Assembly: GCA_003167415.1 (NCBI GenBank)
Contig: PMTF01000015.1
Span: 56,006 to 120,005 of the forward strand
DNA: 64,000 bases
Source of the DNA: Acidimicrobiaceae bacterium
Lineage (GTDB): Bacteria; Actinomycetota; Acidimicrobiia; Acidimicrobiales; RAAP-2
Direction of reading: 5' to 3'
The notes under the pieces were generated by a model that saw nothing but the letters and a program-made list of their open reading frames with translations, did not search any database and was not told the DNA's origin. This document shows, in pieces, positions 18,142 through 26,829 of this stretch (position 1 is its first letter; the number at the start of each line of letters is the position of its first letter). The position numbers and the translations under genes are program-made.

Positions 18142-18638
18142 GCGCCGAGAGCCAGTCACGCGACGCCGTGCGCCGCGCCCTCGACCCGCGATCGAAGCCG
18201 ACGCCAAGCGAGGATGTAAAGTCTGATCCGCCACTTCATTGGCCGACCATTACGCCCCTCGCGGCCGAGCGAGAGTGGCCCGAACTCCGTCGTTGGGTCG
18301 ACGAGTTGCGCGACCGCTACCCGGGCGTCGATAGCTATGTGGTGCCGGCCTGTTGGTACGAACACGAGTCGCTCGTTGCGGCGTTGCAGGCATTGAAGGA
18401 CCACGAGCGTGTTGCCTACGCGACGACCTCGCCGGCGTCCGCGGGCACCGACTGGCACCGCGCGTTTCGTGACCTCGCGGCGTTGCTGCGCCAGTTCACG
18501 GCCGACCTGCGCTGTGGCCACGGTCCCGAGTACGTCGATCGCACAACCTTCGACGATTTCGTTGTGGAAGATAGTGCTCGCCGACGTCGTCGAGCCGCGA
18601 CCGTTGCGTTGGGTCACTCGGAAACAATGACCGGGTGA
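18138..18638 (+). CDS. DUF4913-family protein
   Basis: 166-aa soluble protein with the pattern of DUF4913: LRRWVDELRDRYPGVDSYVVPACWYEH, LVAALQALKDHERVAYATTSP, then TDWHRAFRDLAALLRQFTADL. The function is unknown, but it is common just downstream of TraG in actinobacterial integrative elements. The C-terminal coding region contains a 25-bp stretch (18597-18621) that recurs exactly at 41277-41301 in a decayed copy of the same gene. GTG start overlaps the coupling protein stop. Confidence 0.78.
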   Translation: MSAESQSRDAVRRALDPRSKPTPSEDVKSDPPLHWPTITPLAAEREWPELRRWVDELRDRYPGVDSYVVPACWYEHESLVAALQALKDHERVAYATTSPASAGTDWHRAFRDLAALLRQFTADLRCGHGPEYVDRTTFDDFVVEDSARRRRRAATVALGHSETMTG

Positions 18639-18653
18639 TCGATGGAGACACAC

Positions 18654-19745
18654 ATGGCTCGCGATTACGCGGAACTACTCGAATCGCTCAGCGAGGGGAT
18701 CGCCGCACTCACCACGAGTGAACGTTGGACGCAGTACCTCGACGTGCAGAGTCGTTTTCCTCGCTACAGCACGAACAACGTGCTGCTCATTCAGGCGCAG
18801 AAGCCCGACGCCACGCGCGTGGCGGGTTACCGAGCCTGGCAGGCGTTGGGCCATCAGGTACTCGCCAAAGAGTCGGCACTTCGCGTATTCGCCCCTATGA
18901 AGTACCAAAAGCCTGACGCGGCGAAAGATGATGTTGCGACGGAGATTCGTGGCTTCAAATTGGTTCCCGTCTTCGACGTCAGCCAAACGACGGGTCCGGC
19001 CCTACCCGATATTGTGAGCAAGCTTGACGGTCGTGCGCCCGAAGGCGTCTTCGCAAAGTTGACCGCGTTCGCCGAGAGTCTTGGCTTTTCGGTGGAGCGC
19101 CCGTCGTCGCTAGAATCCGGCGCCAACGGTGATACCGACCACCGAGAGGGCCGCATCCGCGTTGCACAAAACAACGCGGATGCGCAGCAGGTGAAGACCC
19201 TGGCCCACGAGATCGGCCACGCCCTCCTGCACGATCCCGAGGGAGTAGCGACGCGAGACATGGCGCGGAGTCTCAAAGAACTCGAAGCGGAGTCCGTCGC
19301 CTACGTCACGTGCCGAGCGCTCGGAATGGAGACGGGAGAGTATTCCTTCGGCTACGTCGTCGGTTGGTCCGGTGGCGGCGAGGACGCCCTGAAGGGCATC
19401 AAAGCGTCGACGGGTCGAATTCAACGGGCCGTCGCCGCCGTCCTGAAGACCTTCGAGGCGGAGGAACCCGTCGTGGAGGCGGTGAACGTGCTGAGTGCGG
19501 GCGTCTCCAGAGAGCAATGGCGTGACGTCGAGGTCGTCGTCGACGCGGGCGCGCAGTGGCGAGGCTATCCACGTGAGCTGGCGCGCCTCTACGACGTAGC
19601 CGACGCGTCCGAAGGTCGCGTCAGAGTGATCCCCGTGGAACTGCCGACGCGTGACGCGCCCCTCAGTACGTATGAGCCATCCGTTGCGGGTGGGTTCGAC
19701 GAAGTCGAGGCGCCGATTGACGCGTACTACGAGCTCGAGATCTGA
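18654..19745 (+). CDS. ArdC-like antirestriction/zincin protein
   Basis: 363-aa protein. The N-terminal 100 residues have the ArdC-like single-strand DNA binding pattern (FPRYSTNNVLLIQAQKPDATRV, GYRAWQALGH). A zinc-dependent peptidase motif HEIGHALLHD follows at about residue 184, with a downstream ELEAESVAYVTC segment giving the third ligand. Proteins of this build protect incoming DNA or plasmids from restriction in other elements. The ATG at 18654 has GGAG 6 nt upstream and is preferred to 18642. The C-terminal ~100 residues are family-specific and unrecognised. Confidence 0.8.
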   Translation: MARDYAELLESLSEGIAALTTSERWTQYLDVQSRFPRYSTNNVLLIQAQKPDATRVAGYRAWQALGHQVLAKESALRVFAPMKYQKPDAAKDDVATEIRGFKLVPVFDVSQTTGPALPDIVSKLDGRAPEGVFAKLTAFAESLGFSVERPSSLESGANGDTDHREGRIRVAQNNADAQQVKTLAHEIGHALLHDPEGVATRDMARSLKELEAESVAYVTCRALGMETGEYSFGYVVGWSGGGEDALKGIKASTGRIQRAVAAVLKTFEAEEPVVEAVNVLSAGVSREQWRDVEVVVDAGAQWRGYPRELARLYDVADASEGRVRVIPVELPTRDAPLSTYEPSVAGGFDEVEAPIDAYYELEI

Positions 19746-19753
19746 GGAGAGAA

Positions 19754-19972
19754 GTGACCAAACGAATCTCATTGGTCGTTACCTACGACACGGAGACCGA
19801 CAAGTCGACGGTCGATCTCGACGCGTCGACAATTCTCTTCAATGAAGGACCTTGCTGGGACGTCGAAGAGGAGCGATGGTTCGAAGAGCCCGCACTCGTC
19901 GGCGAATTGACGAGACGTCTGAATGCTCAACTTGCTTCCGCCGGGCGGTCCGCAACATCCGACCTGGCATAG
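19754..19972 (+). CDS. small hypothetical protein, 72 aa
   Basis: Begins (GTG) with TKRISLVVTYDTETDKSTVDL and is acidic in the middle (CWDVEEERWFEEPALVGEL). GGAGAGAAG precedes the GTG. It lies in the transfer operon between the ArdC-like gene and the next hypothetical. Family unknown. Confidence 0.6.
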   Translation: MTKRISLVVTYDTETDKSTVDLDASTILFNEGPCWDVEEERWFEEPALVGELTRRLNAQLASAGRSATSDLA

Positions 19973-19974
19973 AG

Positions 19975-20595
19975 GTGCCAGTGCAGACGAAGTTCATCGA
20001 ATTGGCGCTGAACATCATCGATCCCGACGGCGCGTGGGACCCTGAGGAAACCCTCGAGTTCGGCGATGCCGCGGGGGTCTATCTCAGTGAGTATCCAATC
20101 ACTCACTGGGAGATTGAGGGTGCCTTCATGCTCGTGGCGCAGTTCGTGCACGACTGGGCGCTGGGCGAGGTTCATGTCGAAGACGGCACGTCACTTGGTG
20201 TCGATCAATTCGATCATCGCATTGCTCTTCAGCCAGTGCCTACGGGGATCGCATCCAAACTCGAACGCCCGCCGGGTGTTGTTGAATCCGTGATCGATGA
20301 GATGGAGAGTGAGGATTGGCTGCTGCGTACGTCACTCGAAACGGTGGATCCGCTGTCGGGGACAACTCTTCGGATGATGTTCGGCGACTACGCGCGAGTG
20401 CCGACACTGGCGCTCTTCGTGGGGGAGGACGAGGATCCCATTCTCATTGATTGCTCCGCGCTCGAAATTGCAATAGAGCAGTGGCGCGAGACCGTCAACA
20501 ACTCCAGAGAACCAGCTCTCTCCTTCAGGTCGAATTCCGATAACGAGCTCGAAGTATTTGAATTCGATATTGATAATGGCCCTGAATTCGAATAA
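19975..20595 (+). CDS. acidic hypothetical protein, 206 aa
   Basis: Starts at GTG 19975, two bases after the preceding stop; a second GTG lies two codons on. The product is strongly acidic, with long Glu/Asp-rich helices and a C-terminal FEFDIDNGPEFE tail, and has no membrane or catalytic motif. Acidic accessory proteins in conjugative elements can be DNA mimics (anti-restriction), but this is only a suggestion from composition. Translation is in the same direction as, and very close to, its neighbours. Confidence 0.6.
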   Translation: MPVQTKFIELALNIIDPDGAWDPEETLEFGDAAGVYLSEYPITHWEIEGAFMLVAQFVHDWALGEVHVEDGTSLGVDQFDHRIALQPVPTGIASKLERPPGVVESVIDEMESEDWLLRTSLETVDPLSGTTLRMMFGDYARVPTLALFVGEDEDPILIDCSALEIAIEQWRETVNNSREPALSFRSNSDNELEVFEFDIDNGPEFE

Positions 20596-20630
20596 GTGAC
20601 GTAAGAAATGGCGAGCGAGAGGAATCTGAG

Positions 20631-20765
20631 ATGACGGTGAGTGATTCACGCGAAGCAAAAGTGAGTCGCTTCGAAGACGCCGTCGACGACTTCATGAGTG
20701 AACTGTCACCGTTACGACCCGACCGCTTTCTTTTCGAGCAACTTATGGTTGGTGATGAGCGATGA
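20631..20765 (+). CDS. very small hypothetical protein, 44 aa
   Basis: ATG at 20631 follows AGAGGA by 8 nt. The product begins MTVSDSREAKVSRFEDAVDD and ends RFLFEQLMVGDER. The stop overlaps the ATG of the excisionase-like gene (ATGA at 20762-20765), which strongly supports a coupled real gene. Acidic, helical; function unknown. Confidence 0.65.
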   Translation: MTVSDSREAKVSRFEDAVDDFMSELSPLRPDRFLFEQLMVGDER

Positions 20766-20971
20766 GCGGGTCTAACGATGGCGAACAGGTCGCCATCGAT
20801 CTCATTTCGATACCGAATGCTGCGATTCGAATCGGTTTGTCAGCCGAGACTGTCTACCGTCTCGCGCGGGCAGGCCAGTTCGAGCCAGCCATTCGAGTTG
20901 GCGCCAGATGGTTGGTCAGTGTTCCGCGTCTCGAAAGGTTCCTTCACGGCGACGCAAAAGTCGCGTCTTGA
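20762..20971 (+). CDS. excisionase-like helix-turn-helix protein
   Basis: 69-aa DNA-binding protein of the MerR-like/excisionase fold: ISIPNAAIRIGLSAETVYRLARAGQFEPAIRVGARWLVSVPRLERFL is the typical HTH_17 pattern. Such proteins act as recombination directionality factors or regulators in integrative elements. It is the last gene of the conjugation operon. No integrase lies next to it, so its partner is either outside the window or lost. Confidence 0.82.
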   Translation: MSGSNDGEQVAIDLISIPNAAIRIGLSAETVYRLARAGQFEPAIRVGARWLVSVPRLERFLHGDAKVAS

Positions 20972-21257
20972 GCCTCGACATTTGGTGTGCATTCTTCGCC
21001 GCCGCCGCCATAGCGGTCGTCAGTCGCGCCAGCCCCCAACGGTGCCTCCTAACGTGATCCACATCCGTGCTGCCACCTTGAAAGGGTGGAGGTTCTCTGG
21101 AACTAGAAGGAGGGAAAGGACTGATCAAGTGGTATTTCTAGTCGCCAGTTCTTGGCATTCCTTAGTCTCGGGCACTCCGCGGGCATCAAGGGTTGTCTGG
21201 GCGCTCGGCCGCGAAGAAATTGGGACTCACTTTGACCGTGCGGGCAATAGTTAGTTG

Positions 21258-21860
21258 ATGGGCGCCACAGGGAGTGAATCGACAGACAGCGACGATATTG
21301 CAGCGTCGTTGGTGGATTCTCAACGTTTCGCGGCGGTGGTTGATCGTCACTTTGGTGAAATATTCCGCTATCTAGCCCGGCGAGTGGGCAGAGAGAATGC
21401 TGAAGACCTCGTCGCCGAGACGTTCATTGTTGCTTTTAGCGCGCGGAATCGCTACGACCCGTCTCGCGCGAATGCCCTTCCGTGGCTCTACGGGATTGCT
21501 ACCAATCTCATTCGACGCCACCGTCGTACCGAGGTCCGAATGCTGATGGCCTATGCCACAGCGGCGTCACTGCTCGACCCTGGCGATGACAGTTCAGAGG
21601 GGCTCGTAGCCCGTCTCGATCACGCGGCTTCGCTGGCCCGAGTCGCATCGGCGTTCGCCGACCTCGACGCTGACCAACGCGATGCCCTCTACCTCGTTGC
21701 GATTGTGGGACTGGGGTATGCGGAGGCATCCGAAGCCCTCGACATCCCAGTTGGCACCGTGCATTCCAGGGTGGCCCGGGCCCGGACGAATCTTCGGGAC
21801 CTGGCGACCTACAGCGGGCAAGAAGGTAATGAAGATTCAATTGCGGCGAGAGAGAGTTAG
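21258..21860 (+). CDS. ECF-type RNA polymerase sigma factor
   Basis: 200-aa sigma-70 family factor. Region 2 (FAAVVDRHFGEIFRYLARRVGRENAEDLVAETF) and region 4 (LDADQRDALYLVAIVGLGYAEASEALDIPVGTVHSRVARAR) are both clear; region 3 is missing, as usual for ECF factors. ATG at 21258 is used; TTG at 21255 is also in frame. The next gene, 11 nt downstream, encodes a membrane-anchored protein likely to be its regulator. Confidence 0.9.
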   Translation: MGATGSESTDSDDIAASLVDSQRFAAVVDRHFGEIFRYLARRVGRENAEDLVAETFIVAFSARNRYDPSRANALPWLYGIATNLIRRHRRTEVRMLMAYATAASLLDPGDDSSEGLVARLDHAASLARVASAFADLDADQRDALYLVAIVGLGYAEASEALDIPVGTVHSRVARARTNLRDLATYSGQEGNEDSIAARES

Positions 21861-21871
21861 GGACAGGGACC

Positions 21872-23323
21872 ATGGTTGATGAACTACAACTACTGCGTGA
21901 AGTATTCAAGAGCGAGGAAGAACCCAGCGCCGGCGCATTGGAATTGATGCATGGGCGACTCGCTATCGCCATTGAGACCGAGGAAAGGCTCAGCGGCAAA
22001 GCTTCTCATCGAGTTCGTACGGCTCTTGGATCGCGGCGAGGGATGGTGAGTGCCATGGCCGCCGCCGCCGCACTGATTGTTGGATTGGTGGTCTCTTTGA
22101 ATGGATCCGGTACTCAATCAGTAGCTTCGGCCAGTCCCTTTCGATTGGCGTCACTCGTCACCGTGCAACCGTTTACGGCGAGTCCCGAGAGCGTTCAGTT
22201 TGCCAATCACGTCACGTGCCCTACCCCAACCGACTGCTATCTCGTAGCTCGATTCATGGCCATCCCGGCGGCATCTGCCGGCAACAATGTTTATTCGTCC
22301 ACGAACGGCGGCAGTACGTGGCAAGAAGTCGCACTCCCTTCGGGAATCTACGTGGAGACAACTCTGTCGTGCACGTCAAGCGTCCACTGTTCCGCTGGCG
22401 GAAGTCAGTACGAGGGACTTGACGCCCTGGACAAACCGATACTGAACCCAGTATTCCTAAGTACGTCGAACGGAGGCGAGAGTTGGACCGTGCAGCCTTT
22501 TCCGACTCCACAACTCGGTCAGTTTCAACTTTGGGGGAACGCTGGCGTGACGCAACTGAGTTGCCCGTCCAGTGAAACGTGCGAGGCCCTTCTCGTGGCT
22601 AATTTTGGTGGACCGGGATACAGCACCGCCGTCGACAACGTTTTTATGCGAACGGACAATGGTGGCCAGAGTTGGTCAACCACGATACTTCCCGGTCAAC
22701 CCACCCCCACAACCGGTGGCGGGCTCATGAACTCGCCTTCGAACAATGGGTTGAGTTGTCCTTCGACACAAGTTTGTGTCGCTTCTGCGGTTTTTTCTCT
22801 GAAGAGCCCTACGAACTCGATCGTGTGGAGAACTGATGACGGCGGAGCGACGTGGTTGGTGGGTTCGTTACCCGACGGTCTTACGTCCGCTGGTCCGCTT
22901 TCGTGTCCGGACAGTCTGCACTGTTGGATTGTGGCGGGAACTTTATCTCAGGGATTTGCTAGCAATCAATTGCTTGAAAGCACTGACGGGGGGGCGAGCT
23001 GGAACGTCCGTTCACCTCAAGGACCATCTGGAACGACGATTTGGGGATCCGTCAGCTGTCCAACTGACAACAACTGTTGGCTAGCGGGTGAAGTCACCAG
23101 GGCCAATCGGGAGAGCGTCGTCTACGCATCGAACGACGGTGGCCAAACGTGGACCAACGTGCTACTCCCAACGGCGGTGGGTGCAGAGTCCGCACCACTG
23201 AAGGGGATCGGTGAGATCGATTGCAATACGAGTTTGATGTGCGTCGTGTTGGGCATTCCGGCAGGAGTTTCTGAAAACGGCGTCAATGAAGCCATCCTCA
23301 CCAATGCTGCCCCTGCCTCGTAA
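21872..23323 (+). CDS. membrane-anchored Asp-box beta-propeller protein, probable sigma regulator
   Basis: 483-aa protein. The cytoplasmic N-terminus (MVDELQLLREVFKSEEEPS) resembles short anti-sigma-type domains that follow ECF genes in actinobacteria. One membrane helix (about 53-75) leads to an extracellular part with about six Asp-box motifs: SxNGGSTW, SNGGESW, DNGGQSW, DDGGATW, TDGGASW, NDGGQTW. Each blade also has a Cys pair spaced 5-7 residues apart. This predicts a six- or seven-bladed BNR propeller. I infer it senses an external ligand and controls the sigma factor. The stop is at 23323. Confidence 0.7.
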   Translation: MVDELQLLREVFKSEEEPSAGALELMHGRLAIAIETEERLSGKASHRVRTALGSRRGMVSAMAAAAALIVGLVVSLNGSGTQSVASASPFRLASLVTVQPFTASPESVQFANHVTCPTPTDCYLVARFMAIPAASAGNNVYSSTNGGSTWQEVALPSGIYVETTLSCTSSVHCSAGGSQYEGLDALDKPILNPVFLSTSNGGESWTVQPFPTPQLGQFQLWGNAGVTQLSCPSSETCEALLVANFGGPGYSTAVDNVFMRTDNGGQSWSTTILPGQPTPTTGGGLMNSPSNNGLSCPSTQVCVASAVFSLKSPTNSIVWRTDDGGATWLVGSLPDGLTSAGPLSCPDSLHCWIVAGTLSQGFASNQLLESTDGGASWNVRSPQGPSGTTIWGSVSCPTDNNCWLAGEVTRANRESVVYASNDGGQTWTNVLLPTAVGAESAPLKGIGEIDCNTSLMCVVLGIPAGVSENGVNEAILTNAAPAS

Positions 23324-23496
23324 AGGGGAGATCTGGAACTTGGGACTGCTGCATGTTTAGTTGACAAATCCTCCGGAATGCCCAGTCCAAATCAAACTTT
23401 CATGCCACCAATACGTGGATCGTTCTTCGTCGCTTCACAGATCCTCGTGCAGACGCCAATGAATTCGAGACCATCCGAAAGAACGGACGGACGTCG

Positions 23497-25356
23497 GTGA
23501 GCGTCCGAGTCGTTCGACCACTCGCTGCGACTTCGTCGTCGGTGGACGTGCTCGCCCCGATTGAAAGATCCCGCATTGCGACATCTGGACAAGCCACTCG
23601 ATCGCCCCGCCGGTTCAATGAGCGTCCCCGTCGACATCGCTACGGACTCGCCGTCGCCGGCGTTGTCTATCTCGCTCTTTCGCTCTGTCTGTGGAGTCGG
23701 GTCTGGGTAACCGGTGATCCCGCGAACATGACGACGTGCGCCTGTAGCGATCCCGCGCAGCAGTTGTGGTGGCTGGCGTGGTTTCCTCAGGCACTCCTTC
23801 ACGGCCACAATCCGTTCTACTCTGACGCGCTGTTCGCCCGATTTGGCGGCATCAGCGCGATGTCCAACACGAGTTGGATGTTGCCGGCGTTGGTGTTGTC
23901 ACCCATCACATTGCTCTTTGGACCCATCGCATCGTCGAACGTGGCCGGCTTGTTGGCCCCGGTCGTGTCGGGAGTGGCGGCGTTTGCGATGGCCGCTCGA
24001 TTCGTTCAGAGCTTCTGGGCTCGAACTGTGGCCGGCGCCGTCTTCGCGTTCTCGCCCTTTGTCGTCGCTACCGTCGTCCTCGGACATCTCAACTTCACCT
24101 TGGTCGCGTACATTCCGCTCGCGTTGCTCGTGGGCGACCGACTCGTCCGCGGCGAGATCAAACCCGTTGGCGCCGGGTTGCTTCTCGGATTACTCACGGC
24201 GGCCGAGTTCTTCGTCGGCGTCGAGGTCATCGTGTTCACCGTTGTTCTGGCCGGCGCACTGCTGCTCGCGGCCGTGCTGCTACGGCGCAGCGCGCTCGTT
24301 GCAGCGCTACCGGGTCTGTTGATCGCTGGCGCGACCGGACTTGGTGTCTGTGCAGTCACCCTGGGGTACCCGATCTGGGTCACGCTCTTTGGACGAGCTC
24401 ACGTCATGGGGCCGTACTGGTCGGGCGCACGATCGGCCACCCCGTACTGGCTGAAGGTACTGCGACATCTCGACGCGATGGTGATACCCGGCCCCCACGT
24501 GTTCTCGCCGTCTCCGGTACTGACCGGCACTGGCTACGCCGGTCCGCGCGGACCCGGAATGGACTACGTGGGTCTGGGCATCGTGATCGCGTTAGTGCTC
24601 TGTGCCCCCGTCGTCCGGCGGCGGAGTCTGTACGCCATCTTGGCCGTGGCCGCGGTGCTCTGCACCTTGCTGGAGTCGGTACCTCTGGGCCTATGGCACG
24701 CCATTCCCGTCGCGGGCTCTGCGACGCCGGCGCGCTTCGCGTTGGTCGTCGCGCTTTTGCTGGGTCTCATGCTAGCGCTGGTCATAGACGGATGGGTGAG
24801 GCCTGCGCGGCCCTGGGCTCGTCGACTATGTCGCCGCTTCGGACGACGGGCCGGCTACGCCACGGGCGCCCTCGCCGTTCTTGTCGCGCTCGCGCCGATT
24901 GCCGCTACGTACTCGCCTCCCTTTGTAGTCCAAGCCGCGTCCATCCCGCGCTGGTTCACGGATGCCTCTTCAATGGCAACGAGTGGGACGCCGCTCCTCA
25001 TCCTGCCCTTCGGGCGGGACCGTGGTGAGTCCATGGCCTGGGAGGCCGAGACGGGGATCCACTCGCAACTTGTCTGGGCTTATGGCTTCGTTCTCGGACG
25101 CAACAACGTCGACGAGTACCGATCATCGCTTCGCGTCACCGATTTCCTGCAGAGTGTGACGGCATCAGATACCGCATTCACACTCGCGCAGAGCCGCCGT
25201 GTTGATACGATTCTCGCGCGATGGTCGCCGCTTGAAGTGGTCCTCGTGATGTCGCAGACACCGCCCGCGACGGCGGCCAGCTTTCGCCGGATTCTCGGGC
25301 CACCGACGAGCGCCAAGGACGGCGCTGAGATCTGGATGGTCGACGGGACAACGTGA
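23497..25356 (+). CDS. polytopic membrane protein, GT-C glycosyltransferase-like
   Basis: 619-aa protein with about ten membrane helices between residues 50 and 480, and a C-terminal soluble portion (about 490-619). The early luminal loop contains GDPANMTTCACSDPAQQLWWLAWF and HGHNPFY. An acidic first loop after helix 1 (GDP) followed by a WLAWFP segment is typical of lipid-linked-sugar-using GT-C/DUF2029-like proteins. Substrate cannot be predicted. GTG at 23497 is used. It follows the sigma/propeller pair and might be a target gene, but no promoter evidence is visible. Confidence 0.6.
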   Translation: MSVRVVRPLAATSSSVDVLAPIERSRIATSGQATRSPRRFNERPRRHRYGLAVAGVVYLALSLCLWSRVWVTGDPANMTTCACSDPAQQLWWLAWFPQALLHGHNPFYSDALFARFGGISAMSNTSWMLPALVLSPITLLFGPIASSNVAGLLAPVVSGVAAFAMAARFVQSFWARTVAGAVFAFSPFVVATVVLGHLNFTLVAYIPLALLVGDRLVRGEIKPVGAGLLLGLLTAAEFFVGVEVIVFTVVLAGALLLAAVLLRRSALVAALPGLLIAGATGLGVCAVTLGYPIWVTLFGRAHVMGPYWSGARSATPYWLKVLRHLDAMVIPGPHVFSPSPVLTGTGYAGPRGPGMDYVGLGIVIALVLCAPVVRRRSLYAILAVAAVLCTLLESVPLGLWHAIPVAGSATPARFALVVALLLGLMLALVIDGWVRPARPWARRLCRRFGRRAGYATGALAVLVALAPIAATYSPPFVVQAASIPRWFTDASSMATSGTPLLILPFGRDRGESMAWEAETGIHSQLVWAYGFVLGRNNVDEYRSSLRVTDFLQSVTASDTAFTLAQSRRVDTILARWSPLEVVLVMSQTPPATAASFRRILGPPTSAKDGAEIWMVDGTT

Positions 25357-25371
25357 TTACGGATATTTTGA

Positions 25372-25538
25372 CCCACAAAATGCTCCACAAATCGCGTCGC
25401 GTGCCGTTTTCTCACGTCGTCTCGCGTTGTCATTGTTCCTCGTCAAGTGCCATGTCGTCGTATCGCGTTGTCTGGTGAAAAGCGATTTAACACTTTCACA
25501 CGGCTGAAGTCGCAGGTTCGAGTCCTGCAGCGCCCACT
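25372..25538 (+). repeat. 167-bp direct repeat, copy A; attachment-site remnant with tRNA-Val(CAC) 3' half
   Basis: The right-hand 47 bp fold as the 3' half of tRNA-Val from the anticodon loop (TTCACAC, anticodon CAC) through anticodon-stem 3' strand, variable loop, T-arm (GCAGGTTCGAGTCCTGC) and acceptor 3' strand (AGCGCCC-A). No 5' half precedes it; the bases there are unrelated. Copy B at 27897 has the same length and about 87% identity by eye. Such 3' tRNA duplications mark the far end of elements inserted by tyrosine integrases. Confidence 0.8.
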
Positions 25539-25811
25539 GCAGCGCCCACGGATTGTTATTACAAATGTATGAGGCTGAAATCATGGAAAAGACGGGATAG
25601 GGACACTTACGGCATCCTGATGCGTTGAGTGAGCGAGCCGCCGTCATTGCCCACGTCGCTCGTCAACTCGGGGGTGTTCCTGAGTCACTGCGAATCCATG
25701 CATGACCGTTGCATGTCATGCATGATGCAATCTGATTCTGCTGGAGAGGAAGAAATTTGATTTTCCACGCCCGTGGCCCGAAGAAAAGCGGTCGCGACCT
25801 CGTCAATTTGG
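25539..25811. other. intergenic, no gene seen
   Basis: About 270 bp between attachment-site copy A and the DUF6338-like gene. A second short GCAGCGCCCA repeat follows the tRNA end directly at 25539-25549. I see no convincing ORF or hairpin. Confidence 0.5.
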
Positions 25812-26495
25812 CTAGGGCTCGTTCAGGTAGCCGTAAAATATGGAGAGACTCACTACTGAGGTCGAAGGAATAATGAACACTTGTGGAAGAATGTAATTCC
25901 AGCAACGGCTTTCATCTCTCTCATAGATGGGAGCAGTCAAACTGAGTTCGCGGTCCGCCCAATCATGATCCGGAGTGAAGTCAGCAACGTAGCCCTGTAT
26001 AAATCGGCCGCTCGTCAATTCGACCTGAACGAAGACGTCTCGCGATCTCTTATCTGAGGATGGCGGAGGGATCGCGAGTGGTTCTCGGTCAGATAGGTGA
26101 CGGCGCCAGGCAGAGTCCGTCGAGAGTCGTCGTGGTCCGAAAAGCTTCTCGCCCCAAAAATGATCCCACATCCATACAAAGGAGATGGCCAACATAGCTT
26201 CTGCAAAAAGGCATGTGTAAGGAATGGCTATCGGCAGTGCTGGCGGATATTTTCCAGTCGTTAGCCACAGTTGCAAATCGTTGTACCAGGTCTGATGAAC
26301 GGCGAAAAGAAGAATGCAAACGACAACGATCGACACTCCACTCGACAAAAGTGAAGAGAAGACAACTCGATTTGCTTCGCTGAAAGCAGACTCATCACGT
26401 TTTGGCCGACGATTTAAGAGAAGACTCTCCAGAACAAAGCCGGGGACGATGAGTACGAGGAAGGTAAGACCGGCGCCAATCCCAGTGGGAACCAT
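25812..26495 (-). CDS. DUF6338-like membrane protein
   Basis: 227-aa protein with three N-terminal membrane helices (about 5-28, 45-70, 85-112) and a soluble C-terminal part (FVQVELTSGRFIQGYVADFTPDHDWADRELSLTAPIYER). The last region looks like a small beta-barrel. The membrane portion plus this tail matches my memory of DUF6338 proteins, often encoded in defence or mobile islands. It sits within the short islet between the two tRNA-Val repeats and is followed on the same strand by nothing; the 67-aa gene is upstream. Confidence 0.6.
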   Translation of the reverse strand: MVPTGIGAGLTFLVLIVPGFVLESLLLNRRPKRDESAFSEANRVVFSSLLSSGVSIVVVCILLFAVHQTWYNDLQLWLTTGKYPPALPIAIPYTCLFAEAMLAISFVWMWDHFWGEKLFGPRRLSTDSAWRRHLSDREPLAIPPPSSDKRSRDVFVQVELTSGRFIQGYVADFTPDHDWADRELSLTAPIYERDESRCWNYILPQVFIIPSTSVVSLSIFYGYLNEP

Positions 26496-26515
26496 AAGTT
26501 AAGTCGGGAAATTGA

Positions 26516-26719
26516 TTAGTCTTCAGCGCCCGCAGAATTACTGCTCTGAGGTGGTTGCGGAACTTCTCCAGGGCCAACGACTCCAAGCAGTGCCTGCATG
26601 TCTGCTGCGGACTGCCTGGGAGGAGTCGGAACCTGGTTCGTTTGTTGACGCTTTTCAATGAAGTCTTGATTCGCCCCATCCTTGGTCTCGACCATTTTCT
26701 GCGTTTCCTTCTCAGCCAT
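26516..26719 (-). CDS. small hydrophilic hypothetical protein, 67 aa
   Basis: Starts MAEKETQKMVETKDGANQDF after a good AGGAGG (10 nt spacing). It is rich in Gln, Pro, Ser and Ala, and probably disordered at the C-terminus. Its stop lies 20 bp upstream of the DUF6338-like gene on the same strand, so the two are likely co-transcribed. Divergent from hicA. Confidence 0.55.
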   Translation of the reverse strand: MAEKETQKMVETKDGANQDFIEKRQQTNQVPTPPRQSAADMQALLGVVGPGEVPQPPQSSNSAGAED

Positions 26720-26803
26720 GTGGGTACAACCTCCTATATGTGAAGTGTATGGCCAAGTGGCTGACGCGAAGATAGTGCTTCTCGAGGCACCAAATTACGT
26801 AGG

Positions 26804-26825
26804 TCAGTCTACCATGATAGACTGA
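26804..26825. promoter_or_regulatory. perfect inverted repeat, probable HicAB operator
   Basis: TCAGTCTA and TAGACTGA form a perfect 8-bp inverted repeat with a 6-bp spacer (CCATGA), ending 4 bp before the hicA start. Toxin-antitoxin operons are normally autorepressed at such sites, and the HicB-like product carries a helix-turn-helix. Confidence 0.75.
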
Positions 26826-26829
26826 TAAA

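Noticed and set aside
18409-18630. Alternative frame at the end of the DUF4913 gene
   Set aside because: The DUF4913 frame is supported by overlap with the coupling protein and family pattern; this one is a shadow.
23874-25028. 384-aa frame inside the polytopic membrane protein gene
   Set aside because: Arg-rich shifted frame; the main frame has clear membrane segments.
25357-25647. Minus-strand protein containing ALQDSNLRLQPC
   Set aside because: It is again translation of a tRNA-Val 3' half on the reverse strand.
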